From Virgibacillus phasianinus (GTDB taxonomy: Bacteria; Bacillota; Bacilli; Bacillales; Amphibacillaceae), in NCBI RefSeq assembly GCF_002216775.1, contig NZ_CP022315.1:3038001-3102000 (forward strand): a stretch of DNA of 64,000 nt, read 5' to 3'. Shown piece by piece: positions 44,197-52,512 of the stretch (position 1 is the stretch's first letter; every line of letters begins with the position of its first letter). Made by a program: the position numbers and the translations under genes. The notes beneath the pieces are model-generated. The model was not told the DNA's origin. It ran no database searches and was given only the letters and a program-made list of their open reading frames with translations.

Positions 44197-44364
44197 ATGT
44201 ATAATTTTACCTTTTTATCAATTGTGAATCTCATTCAAGACATGACATCATTATTTTGGGTCATAACAGCGGTAGGTGGAATAATAGTTTTTGTATTGGC
44301 CTATGTTAGCTGGGTAAAATATAAGAATGAAAAGAGACGTCATGATAAAAGTTCAAACAGTTGA
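44197..44364 (+). CDS. 55-residue membrane peptide, possible remnant of YpjB
   Basis: A short frame (MYNFTFLSIVNLIQDM, one strong helix WVITAVGGIIVFVLAYVSW, basic tail KYKNEKRRHDKSS) with GAGAGGTTGA eight bases before its ATG. The gene lies between ypjA and the ypjC region, exactly where B. subtilis has ypjB, a sporulation protein that ends in one membrane anchor and a short basic tail. I infer that this is what is left of ypjB, or a much reduced form. It is too short for many gene finders. Confidence 0.6.
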   Translation: MYNFTFLSIVNLIQDMTSLFWVITAVGGIIVFVLAYVSWVKYKNEKRRHDKSSNS

Positions 44365-44426
44365 CTTTTTCGACATTTTTGACTAAAATTGACCATAGTA
44401 AGTTTCTAATTAATGGAGGAATGTAA

Positions 44427-45107
44427 ATGTCACTTGGTGGATATATCGTATATATTGCCTTGTTAATGATCATACCAATTTGGGCACAATCAAAAGTAAA
44501 GAAAACGTATAAAAAATTCTCAAAAAAGGCAACATCTTCTCAAATGACCGGAGCAGAAGTTGCTCGAAAAATATTAAATAATAATGGTATTTACGATGTT
44601 CATGTAGAGGAAACAAGAGGTTTTTTATCGGATCATTATGATCCACGTAAGAAGGTGGTCCGGTTATCCAGTGGGAACTACCATGGACAATCAATGGCAT
44701 CGTCGGCAATAGCGGCACACGAGGTAGGTCATGCAATTCAGGATGCTGAATCCTATGCATTTTTAAGATTTAGACATGCTCTAGTGCCAGTTGCAAGTCT
44801 TGGTTCAAATATGTCGATTTTCTTGATTATCGGGGGCTTCCTTTTTCAAATGAGTAACCTGGTATTGCTGGGGATTCTGTTTTTTGCTGCAGCAGTTCTT
44901 TTCCAACTGGTTACACTTCCGGTTGAATTTAATGCTTCCAGCCGTGCTATGACACAATTGATATCCACTGGGATAATTAACAACAATGAGGAACGTGAAA
45001 CAAAGAAAGTTCTAAATGCTGCGGCCTTAACATATGTTGCAGCGGCATTAGTTGCCCTGGCAGAGTTAATACGATTTATTTTAATGTTTGCCGGCAGTAA
45101 TGAATAG
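44427..45107 (+). CDS. yugP: Zinc metallopeptidase, YugP family
   Basis: Membrane metallopeptidase of 226 residues. An N-terminal helix (about 5-20) is followed by the zinc motif HEVGH near residue 98 (IAAHEVGHAIQDAE), then helices near 118-140, 143-168 and 203-223; the family glutamate ligand is probably in PVEFNASSRA. Substrate unknown. TGGAGGAATG precedes ATG. In B. subtilis yugP is in another region. Confidence 0.9.
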   Translation: MSLGGYIVYIALLMIIPIWAQSKVKKTYKKFSKKATSSQMTGAEVARKILNNNGIYDVHVEETRGFLSDHYDPRKKVVRLSSGNYHGQSMASSAIAAHEVGHAIQDAESYAFLRFRHALVPVASLGSNMSIFLIIGGFLFQMSNLVLLGILFFAAAVLFQLVTLPVEFNASSRAMTQLISTGIINNNEERETKKVLNAAALTYVAAALVALAELIRFILMFAGSNE

Positions 45108-45111
45108 CATA

Positions 45112-45143
45112 AAAAAAAGGATGGCCATCTGGCCGTCCTTTTT
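45112..45143. terminator. Bidirectional terminator between yugP and ypjC
   Basis: AAAAAGGATGGCC / GGCCGTCCTTTTT with an ATCT loop. Runs of A on the left and T on the right let it serve both converging genes. Confidence 0.88.
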
Positions 45144-45144
45144 C

Positions 45145-46017
45145 TTAATCCGTAATCGGGTTTTTATTTTCGTCAAGCGTAAATCCCTCTCCGACAACAT
45201 CATGTACCGAGCTTACAGCAACAAATGCATGCGGATCAATCCCTTTTATTATATTTTTTAATCGAACAATTTCATTTCTGCCAACCACGCAATATAATAC
45301 ATCACGTGTTTCCCCAGTAAAGCTGCCTCGTCCAGCTAACACTGTTACACCGCGATCCATGTCCTTAATGATAATTTCGGCAATTTCATCACTATTACTA
45401 GAAATAATCGTTGCTCCGCGGGCCGAATATGCTCCTTCCTGGATAAAGTCGATTACTCGTGCACTAATATAGACGGCCACTAACGTGTACATGCCTTCAA
45501 CCAATTCCAAATAGGTTAGCACGGATGTTGCAATGACAATGGCATCAAAGAGAAACATGGTCTTACCCATACTCCATCCAGCATATTGATGGACAAGTCT
45601 AGCAATAATATCCACCCCGCCTGTTGTTCCGCCATATCGGAAAATAATTCCCAGTCCAACTCCTATAAATACACCAGCAAATAGAGCTACCAGAGTCATG
45701 TCTGATTGCAAGTCCATTTGAAATGGTTTAATTTGAAATATCGCTAAAAACACTGATACAGAAAGGGTTCCGATAATAGTATAAATAAATGTATTCCTGC
45801 CAAGGTATTTCCAACCGATAAAAAACACTGGAACATTTAAAATAATATTAGTTACCGCTGGATCCCAGCCCCATAAAAAATACATCAGTAACGTTATACC
45901 TGTAAATCCGCCTTCGCCAAGGTTGTTTTGCATATTAAAATGTACAAGTCCAAATGAAAAAATTGCTGCACCTAATAAGATAAATATAACGTTCTTTATT
46001 TTAACTCCAAACACCAT
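45145..46017 (-). CDS. ypjC: YitT/DUF2179 family membrane protein YpjC
   Basis: Protein of 290 residues with five or six N-terminal helices (YitT_membrane) and a C-terminal cytosolic DUF2179 domain (about 205-285; TIISSNSDEIAEIIIKDMDRGVT split by position, VGRNEIVRLKNIIKGIDPHAF). AAAGGAGG precedes ATG on the minus strand. Length equals B. subtilis YpjC, which lies here too. The only leftward gene in this part. Function unknown. Confidence 0.87.
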   Translation of the reverse strand: MVFGVKIKNVIFILLGAAIFSFGLVHFNMQNNLGEGGFTGITLLMYFLWGWDPAVTNIILNVPVFFIGWKYLGRNTFIYTIIGTLSVSVFLAIFQIKPFQMDLQSDMTLVALFAGVFIGVGLGIIFRYGGTTGGVDIIARLVHQYAGWSMGKTMFLFDAIVIATSVLTYLELVEGMYTLVAVYISARVIDFIQEGAYSARGATIISSNSDEIAEIIIKDMDRGVTVLAGRGSFTGETRDVLYCVVGRNEIVRLKNIIKGIDPHAFVAVSSVHDVVGEGFTLDENKNPITD

Positions 46018-46188
46018 CCTGAAAACCTCCTTTACCCTATCTATTATCTGTCAATCGCACACTTTTACTATTATAGTCAATTTTAACCAATTTAGGCAAC
46101 ATACAATTGGGTATCAGGTTAATCATTTGTCAAATTAAGGCCTTTTAGCTAACATGAAGGGAGTGATACGAATAGGGGTGAATTAAAG

Positions 46189-46524
46189 ATGGCTACCGAT
46201 AAAAAAACGTATACTACAACCGAGATGCAACAATATGTTGATCATTATATTTCCCAATTTAAAACTGGCTATTTTTCCCCTTTGGCACAAATGGCGAGAT
46301 TAACAGAGGAACTTGGTGAAATGGCTCGAGAGGTTAACCATTATTATGGAGAAAAGCCAAAAAAAGATTCGGAACAAAAAAAAGCGATAGAAGATGAACT
46401 TGGTGATTTATTATTTGTAATTATTTGTTTTGCTAATTCCCTTGACATTGATTTATCAGATGCATTTAATCGATCTATGGATAAAATTGAATCCCGAGAT
46501 AAATACCGCTGGGAGAAAAAATAA
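46189..46524 (+). CDS. ypjD: MazG-like nucleotide pyrophosphohydrolase YpjD
   Basis: All-alpha NTP pyrophosphatase of 111 residues with magnesium ligands in [12 protein letters not shown] and [13 protein letters not shown] (ExxE ... ExxD). Probably removes non-canonical nucleotides. The upstream ribosome site is a weak GGGGTGAA. mgsA follows after 20 bases; dapB, found upstream in B. subtilis, is absent. Confidence 0.9.
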   Translation: MATDKKTYTTTEMQQYVDHYISQFKTGYFSPLAQMARLTEELGEMAREVNHYYGEKPKKDSEQKKAIEDELGDLLFVIICFANSLDIDLSDAFNRSMDKIESRDKYRWEKK

Positions 46525-46544
46525 AACAGGGAAGGTGGAGAAAA

Positions 46545-46964
46545 ATGAATATAGCACTTATCGCGCACGATGAAAAAAAACAATCGATGGCAGGCTTTAG
46601 TATTGCGTATAGTCAGGTACTTAAAAACCATAACCTATATGCCACTGGCACAACAGGCTCACTCATTACAGAAGCAACACACCTTCCTGTCCACCGGTTT
46701 CAATCAGGACCAAAGGGTGGGGATCAACAAATTGGTGCAATGGTTGCGAATAATGAAATGGATATGATCATTTTCTTTCGTGATCCATTAACTGCCCAGC
46801 CGCATGAACCGGATGTCAGTGCCTTGATGCGTCTTTGTGATGTCCACCTGATTCCAATTGCAACTAATATGGCAGCTGGTGAAATATTAATCCGCGCCCT
46901 TGAACGCGGCGATTTTCATTGGCGGGAAATTGTAAAGCAAAACAGACAGGATTTGAATAAATGA
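46545..46964 (+). CDS. mgsA: Methylglyoxal synthase
   Basis: Enzyme of 139 residues that converts dihydroxyacetone phosphate to methylglyoxal. [10 protein letters not shown] at the start, the phosphate loop ATGTTG, the catalytic [14 protein letters not shown] and the [14 protein letters not shown] region are diagnostic. GAAGGTGGAG precedes ATG. Stop overlaps the bshA start. Confidence 0.96.
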   Translation: MNIALIAHDEKKQSMAGFSIAYSQVLKNHNLYATGTTGSLITEATHLPVHRFQSGPKGGDQQIGAMVANNEMDMIIFFRDPLTAQPHEPDVSALMRLCDVHLIPIATNMAAGEILIRALERGDFHWREIVKQNRQDLNK

Positions 46965-48094
46965 TGAAAATAGGTATAACATGCTATCCAACTGTAGGGG
47001 GCTCTGGTGTAATTGCAACCGAATTAGGGATGTTGCTTTCAGAGCAAGGAAATGAAATTCATTTTATTACATCCAGTCTGCCTTTTCGTCTAAATCAGGT
47101 TAATCCATCCATTTTTTATCATGAGGTGGAACTTAACCATTACCCAGTGTTCCAATACCCGCCTTTTGACTTGGCGATGGCAAATAAAATGGCCGACGTT
47201 ATAGATAGGGAGAAGCTTGATATTCTTCACGTGCATTATGCAATGCCACATGCGATTTGCGCAATTTTGGCCAGGGACATTGCTAAACACGATGTTAAAA
47301 TTGTAACTACCTTGCATGGCACGGATATTACAGTACTTGGAATTGATCAATCTTTTAAAAAGATGATTATCCACGGAATTAAGCAATCAGATGCAGTAAC
47401 CGCTGTTTCACATAGTTTAGTGAATCAAACAAATGACATGCTCGGAATAGAACGTGATATTGATGTAGTTTATAATTTTGTCAATGAAAAGGAATACCAC
47501 AAAAAGGATTTAATAAGTATTAAAATGGAATATGGCATAGCAGAACATGAAAAAGTTCTCATTCATGTGTCGAATTTTCGCAAGGTGAAACGTATCGAGG
47601 ATGTTATCCAAACCTTTCAAAAAGTGAAGGAGAAGGTAGATGCTAAACTACTGCTGGTTGGGGATGGCCCAGAATATTCAAACGCAAATCAATTGGTTGA
47701 CTCACTTGATCTCGGTGATGATGTACTATTTCTTGGCAAACAAAAAAATATTAGTGACCTTCTGTCTATTTCCGACTTAAAACTGTTGATGTCTGAAAAA
47801 GAAAGTTTTGGCTTAGTGCTATTGGAAGCAATGGCATGCGAAGTTCCTTGTATTGGAACGAATGCCGGTGGTATACCTGAGGTCATCGAACATAATGAAA
47901 CTGGGTATATTGTTGATGTAGGGGACACAAATCGCGCGGCGGAGTATGCAGTAAAGTTACTGCAAAATGAAAAGTTGTTGAAACAATTCTCCAAGAATGC
48001 TTATCAACGGGCCAGGGGATGCTTTCACTCCGAACTAATCGTAAACCAATACACTGATATATACAGGCGAGTATTGGCCGAAAAAAACATGTAA
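46961..48094 (+). CDS. bshA: Bacillithiol synthesis glycosyltransferase BshA
   Basis: GT4 glycosyltransferase of 377 residues that joins malate and GlcNAc, the first step of bacillithiol synthesis. Seen: [19 protein letters not shown] at the N-terminus, HVHYAMPHA, the UDP-binding Lys/Arg region SNFRKVKR, and the EX7E motif in [17 protein letters not shown]. Two adjacent ATG codons (46961, 46964) both fit and overlap mgsA. The deacetylase gene bshB1, found between mgsA and bshA in B. subtilis, is not here. Confidence 0.95.
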   Translation: MMKIGITCYPTVGGSGVIATELGMLLSEQGNEIHFITSSLPFRLNQVNPSIFYHEVELNHYPVFQYPPFDLAMANKMADVIDREKLDILHVHYAMPHAICAILARDIAKHDVKIVTTLHGTDITVLGIDQSFKKMIIHGIKQSDAVTAVSHSLVNQTNDMLGIERDIDVVYNFVNEKEYHKKDLISIKMEYGIAEHEKVLIHVSNFRKVKRIEDVIQTFQKVKEKVDAKLLLVGDGPEYSNANQLVDSLDLGDDVLFLGKQKNISDLLSISDLKLLMSEKESFGLVLLEAMACEVPCIGTNAGGIPEVIEHNETGYIVDVGDTNRAAEYAVKLLQNEKLLKQFSKNAYQRARGCFHSELIVNQYTDIYRRVLAEKNM

Positions 48095-48107
48095 AGTGGT
48101 GAACAAG

Positions 48108-49313
48108 ATGCTTGATACAATTTTTAATGAAGCAGTTGATATTATGGATAAGCTAGAAGAAAATGGTTATCAGGCATACTTTGTTGGAGGCTGTGTACGT
48201 GATTCTCTATTAAAACGGCCAATATCCGATGTGGATATTGCAACATCTGCTCCCCCTGATAAGGTTCAGCAGTTATTTCCTGCTGTTATACCTGTTGGTG
48301 TGATGCACGGGACTGTAATTGTTCGACATTTAGGTAAGTCATATGAAGTGACAACATTTCGGGTTGATGGGAAGTATACAGATAAACGGCACCCAGATGA
48401 GGTTGAATTCATCCAAACAATTGACGGAGATTTAAAACGAAGAGATTTCACAATAAATGCATTGGCAATGAATCGTGAGGGCAGGATTATTGATTTGTTT
48501 AATGGAATAGATGATTTGCATCAAAAAGTGATTCGAACAGTTGGCAAGGGGATAGAAAGATTTCGTGAGGATTCGTTACGAATTATTCGGGCGATAAGAT
48601 TTTCAAGTCAGCTTGGATTTTTCATTGATCCGGCCACATTGGACGATATGAAGGTTGTTGCCCCTGAAATTACTCAGTTAGCTGTCGAACGTGTTCGCGT
48701 TGAAATCACGAAGTTTTTTGGCGGGCGGCATATTAATCTTGGGATGGATTACCTAAGGAGCACAGAATTATATAAACATCTTCCTGTTATGATAAACTAT
48801 CCATATATTATAAATAAGCTTCCTTTGAAACTATTCCCTTTAAAAGACTTTTCTGAAGTAGTTGTACTTTTTCATTATATGGAACCGGCTATCCCTATAA
48901 AAGAATGGGTTACAGACTGGAAATGTTCCAATAAGGAAAAATGGAATGTGAAGGAATTAATAGCATCTATTGATTATTTTAATAAAAATGGACTGGATAA
49001 TTGGCTTGTCTACTGTTTAAGCAGTGCACATATTGATGCTTTTATTCGTCTAGTGACTAATTTATACTCAGCAGAAAATATTCCAAAGCGAAGTAAGGTA
49101 ATGTCCATCTACAATTCACTTACAATTCATCAGCGGGATGAATTAAAAATAAATGGGCATGACCTGATTGCCCTTTTTCCAAGCAAAAAAAAGGGCCCCT
49201 GGATACATAAAACATTGAAAATGGTAGAGAAGCAAGTAGTTTTAAACCATGTTGCAAACAAAAATAATGAATTAAAGGATTGGGTAAAATGGAATCCACC
49301 CGGAACAAACTAA
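48108..49313 (+). CDS. cca: CCA tRNA nucleotidyltransferase
   Basis: Class II CCA-adding enzyme of 401 residues (papS in B. subtilis). Active site GGCVRDSLL and the two catalytic Asp in DVDIATSA, then RRDFTINALA and the ERVRVEITK motif in the neck. ATG 48108 is chosen because AAGTGGTGA lies five bases upstream; the GTG pair at 48096-48101 is that site. The 3' end overlaps birA. Confidence 0.94.
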   Translation: MLDTIFNEAVDIMDKLEENGYQAYFVGGCVRDSLLKRPISDVDIATSAPPDKVQQLFPAVIPVGVMHGTVIVRHLGKSYEVTTFRVDGKYTDKRHPDEVEFIQTIDGDLKRRDFTINALAMNREGRIIDLFNGIDDLHQKVIRTVGKGIERFREDSLRIIRAIRFSSQLGFFIDPATLDDMKVVAPEITQLAVERVRVEITKFFGGRHINLGMDYLRSTELYKHLPVMINYPYIINKLPLKLFPLKDFSEVVVLFHYMEPAIPIKEWVTDWKCSNKEKWNVKELIASIDYFNKNGLDNWLVYCLSSAHIDAFIRLVTNLYSAENIPKRSKVMSIYNSLTIHQRDELKINGHDLIALFPSKKKGPWIHKTLKMVEKQVVLNHVANKNNELKDWVKWNPPGTN

Positions 49314-50287
49314 TTAAACTATTAGCGGAAAATAACTCCAGTTACATATCTGGCCAAAGGTTATCCGAAGAATTACAAATTTCGCGTGCAGCAATTTGGA
49401 AGCATATGAAAAAACTGGAGGAAGACGGCTATAAAGTTGAAGGAAAAACAAAAAAAGGTTACAGAATCATCGAATATCCAGCCAAAACAAGTGAGAACAC
49501 GCTTCATTGGGGATTGCAAACAAAATGGCTCGGGGAGAAAATCATCCATCGAGCATCCATCACTTCGACGCAGCATTTGGCCCACCAGTTGGCAAGTGAG
49601 GGTGCACCGCATGGAACAATAGTGATTGCCGATGAGCAAACAAAAGGTAAAGGAAGAATGAATCGTTCTTGGTATTCAAGTAAACATAAAGGAATATGGA
49701 TGAGCATTATTGTACGGCCGGAAATACTGCCATATATGGCCCCGCAATTAACACTTCTGGCAGCTACTGTACTTGCTGATGTGCTTGATGCACAGTTAGG
49801 AGTCAAGCCGCAAATAAAATGGCCGAATGATTTATTAATTAACCAAAAAAAGACCGCAGGAATTTTAACTGAAATGCAGGCTGAACAGGATCAAATTCAG
49901 TATATAGTGCTCGGAATGGGGATAAATGTGAATCATACTTCTGATGATATCCCTGATGAACTAAGGAACAAAGCCACCTCGATCTATATTGAATCTAAAC
50001 AGGAAAGATCCATCAAGGATGTTATACAACAAATTTTACAGGCATTCGAACCAGCGTATGAGCATTATATTAAGCATGGATTTTCCGATACGAAAGACAA
50101 ATGGGAAAGTTATGGTTTCAAAATAGGTCAGGAAATAAACATAAATACAATGAGGAATTCCTGGACCGCAAAATTCAATGGTATTGCTAGTGATGGCGCT
50201 TTATTAATCGAAAATGATGATGGGCAGATTAAAAAAATGTACTCCGCCGAAATTGATTGGTTTGGGGAAGGAGAAACAAAATGTTAA
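49289..50287 (+). CDS. birA: Biotin-protein ligase and biotin repressor BirA
   Basis: Bifunctional protein of 332 residues. N-terminal winged helix (about 1-65; [20 protein letters not shown]) for repression of biotin genes, then the ligase with the biotinyl-AMP loop [20 protein letters not shown] and [12 protein letters not shown], and an SH3-like C-terminal part. ATG 49289 lies inside cca with AAAGGATTGGG upstream. It overlaps panB at its 3' end by seven bases. Confidence 0.95.
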   Translation: MESTRNKLIKLLAENNSSYISGQRLSEELQISRAAIWKHMKKLEEDGYKVEGKTKKGYRIIEYPAKTSENTLHWGLQTKWLGEKIIHRASITSTQHLAHQLASEGAPHGTIVIADEQTKGKGRMNRSWYSSKHKGIWMSIIVRPEILPYMAPQLTLLAATVLADVLDAQLGVKPQIKWPNDLLINQKKTAGILTEMQAEQDQIQYIVLGMGINVNHTSDDIPDELRNKATSIYIESKQERSIKDVIQQILQAFEPAYEHYIKHGFSDTKDKWESYGFKIGQEININTMRNSWTAKFNGIASDGALLIENDDGQIKKMYSAEIDWFGEGETKC

Positions 50288-51081
50288 CGAGAATTGATTT
50301 TCAACAGATGAAAGAAAAGAAGAAAAAAATTACCATGTTGACCTCATATGACTATCCTTCAGCGAAGCTTGCTGAAGAGGCTGGTATAGATATGCTTCTT
50401 GTTGGCGATTCACTGGGAATGGTCGTCCTGGGTTATGATTCAACCGTGAAGGTAACGGTTGATGACATGATTCATCATGCAAAAGCAGTTAAACGGGGAG
50501 CAGAAAACACGTTTATGGTTGTCGATATGCCTTTTATGTCCTATCACATCTCTTTAGAAGAGTCATTAACACATGCACGGAACATTTTTCAGAGTACGGA
50601 TGCCCAAGCATTAAAAATTGAGGGAGCAACAACAGAATTATTAAACCTAACCAGACGGCTAACAGATTCTGGAATTCCTGTAGTAGCCCATCTGGGTTTA
50701 ACTCCGCAATCAGTGAATGTTTTGGGTGGATTTAAAGTGCAAGCTAGGGAAAAACAAACCGCTGATAAGCTTATTGAGGATGCCAAACAATTAGAAGTAA
50801 ACGGAGCGATAGCAGTTGTATTAGAATGCGTACCACTTGATTTGGCCAAAACCGTCACGGAGGAACTAACGATCCCAACAATCGGTATTGGTGCGGGCGT
50901 ACATTGTGATGGACAAGTATTAGTTTATCATGATATTTTAAAATATGGTGTCGATAGACTGCCAAAATTCGTTAAACCATACACAGATTTAAATGACACG
51001 ATAAAAGGTGCGATTGAATCTTATTGCTCAGATGTTGTTGACCAGCTATTTCCAACTGAAAAGCAAAGTTTTAAAAATTGA
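50281..51081 (+). CDS. panB: 3-methyl-2-oxobutanoate hydroxymethyltransferase
   Basis: Ketopantoate hydroxymethyltransferase of 266 residues, first step to pantothenate. [34 protein letters not shown] (metal Asp), VVDMPFMSY and [17 protein letters not shown] are visible. ATG 50281 with GGAAGGAGAA; the frame from 50257 is upstream noise. Start overlaps the birA end, so translation is coupled. Confidence 0.96.
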   Translation: MLTRIDFQQMKEKKKKITMLTSYDYPSAKLAEEAGIDMLLVGDSLGMVVLGYDSTVKVTVDDMIHHAKAVKRGAENTFMVVDMPFMSYHISLEESLTHARNIFQSTDAQALKIEGATTELLNLTRRLTDSGIPVVAHLGLTPQSVNVLGGFKVQAREKQTADKLIEDAKQLEVNGAIAVVLECVPLDLAKTVTEELTIPTIGIGAGVHCDGQVLVYHDILKYGVDRLPKFVKPYTDLNDTIKGAIESYCSDVVDQLFPTEKQSFKN

Positions 51082-51108
51082 GACAAAGATAAAAAGAAGG
51101 TAAATGAT

Positions 51109-51984
51109 ATGCAGATTATTCGCTCGGTTAATGAAATGCAGGAAATGGTACTTTCATTGCGAAAAGAAAATAAAACAATTGGTTTTGTTCCAACAATGGG
51201 TTTCTTTCACGAAGGACATCTATCCTTAATGGAGCAGGCAAATAAAGACAATGACATAGTAATTACTAGTATTTTTGTTAATCCTTTACAGTTTGGACCT
51301 AGTGAGGATTATGAACAATATCCACGGGATGAGGAAAGTGACATTAAGCAAGCAGAAAAAACGGGTGTTGACATCGTATTTATTCCGGATACACGGCAAA
51401 TGTACCCTAAAAAGATGACAATAGCGTTAGATGTGACGGACCGTGTTCATGTTTTATGTGGCAGATCGAGACCTGGACATTTTCAAGGAGTTGTTACAGT
51501 TTTAGCGAAACTGTTTAACATCGTTCAGCCGAATAAAGTCTATTTTGGGAGGAAAGATGCTCAACAAGCGGCAGTAGTTGACGCCTTAATCAATGATCTG
51601 AATTTCCCAATAGAATTAGTTGCATTACCAACTGTCCGCGAAAAAGACGGACTGGCAAAAAGTAGTCGAAATGTAAACCTCCGCAATGCAGAACGCGAGG
51701 AAGCCCCATGGATTTACAAAGCATTAGAGCAGGGTAGACAACTAGTGGTTGACGGTGAAAAAAATCCTGATATAGTAGTAAAAGAGGTTTTGGATACGAT
51801 TGATAATCATACAAATGGAAAAATTGATTATGTAGAATTATTAAGTTATCCAGAATTACAGACTGTATCTGCTATCGATCAACAGGTAATTTTGGCTTCT
51901 GCTGTTTACTTTAATGAGGCACGATTAATCGATAACTTGTTGTTTGATCAAAATGGAAAAATAGTCAAACGCATAGAAAAATAG
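51109..51984 (+). CDS. panC: Pantothenate synthetase
   Basis: ATP-dependent ligase of 291 residues joining pantoate and beta-alanine. TMGFFHEGHLSLMEQA (HxGH), NPLQFGPSEDYEQYPR, and the KMSKS-like GLAKSSRNVNL loop place it in the nucleotidyltransferase fold. AAGAAGGTAAA precedes ATG. Confidence 0.96.
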   Translation: MQIIRSVNEMQEMVLSLRKENKTIGFVPTMGFFHEGHLSLMEQANKDNDIVITSIFVNPLQFGPSEDYEQYPRDEESDIKQAEKTGVDIVFIPDTRQMYPKKMTIALDVTDRVHVLCGRSRPGHFQGVVTVLAKLFNIVQPNKVYFGRKDAQQAAVVDALINDLNFPIELVALPTVREKDGLAKSSRNVNLRNAEREEAPWIYKALEQGRQLVVDGEKNPDIVVKEVLDTIDNHTNGKIDYVELLSYPELQTVSAIDQQVILASAVYFNEARLIDNLLFDQNGKIVKRIEK

Positions 51985-51996
51985 GGGGAAAATGGT

Positions 51997-52380
51997 ATGT
52001 TTCGCACTATGATGAAAGCCAAAATTCATCGTGCAAAGGTAACAGAGGCAAATTTAAACTATGTTGGCAGTGTGACAATTGATCAGGATATAATTGATAA
52101 AGTTGGAATCTTGCCGCACGAAAAAGTACAAATTGTAAATAATAATAATGGGGCGCGTCTGGAAACATATGTGATTTCCGGTGAACGCGGATCAGGTGTT
52201 GTGTGCTTGAATGGTGCGGCAGCAAGATTGGTGCAACCAGGGGATACAGTAATCATTGTTACTTATGCATTGCTTTCTGATAACGAGCTGACAACATTTA
52301 AACCAAAAGTAGCATTAATGAATGAAAATAATGAAGTAGAACAAGTAATTGAACAGGAACCACCGCTTACGGAAATGTAA
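51997..52380 (+). CDS. panD: Aspartate 1-decarboxylase proenzyme
   Basis: Protein of 127 residues that makes beta-alanine for pantothenate. Self-cleaves at Gly24-Ser25 (YVGSVTI) to give the pyruvoyl group. [16 protein letters not shown] and [14 protein letters not shown] are conserved. AGGGGGAAAA precedes ATG. Last gene of panBCD. Confidence 0.97.
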   Translation: MFRTMMKAKIHRAKVTEANLNYVGSVTIDQDIIDKVGILPHEKVQIVNNNNGARLETYVISGERGSGVVCLNGAAARLVQPGDTVIIVTYALLSDNELTTFKPKVALMNENNEVEQVIEQEPPLTEM

Positions 52381-52447
52381 AGATTTTATAGAAGGTTAAA
52401 CTTCATTCACAGGGGTTTTTCTTGTCCCGCTGAATGTTAATGGAGAT

Positions 52448-52484
52448 AAACTCTTATCATATTCGAATGATAAGAGTTTTCATA
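52448..52484 (+). terminator. panBCD terminator
   Basis: AAACTCTTATCAT / ATGATAAGAGTTT, a perfect 13-bp stem with a 6-base loop, then TTCATAT. The T run is short. Confidence 0.75.
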
Positions 52485-52512
52485 TATTGGGCATTATGAC
52501 TGAGGTGGAGTT

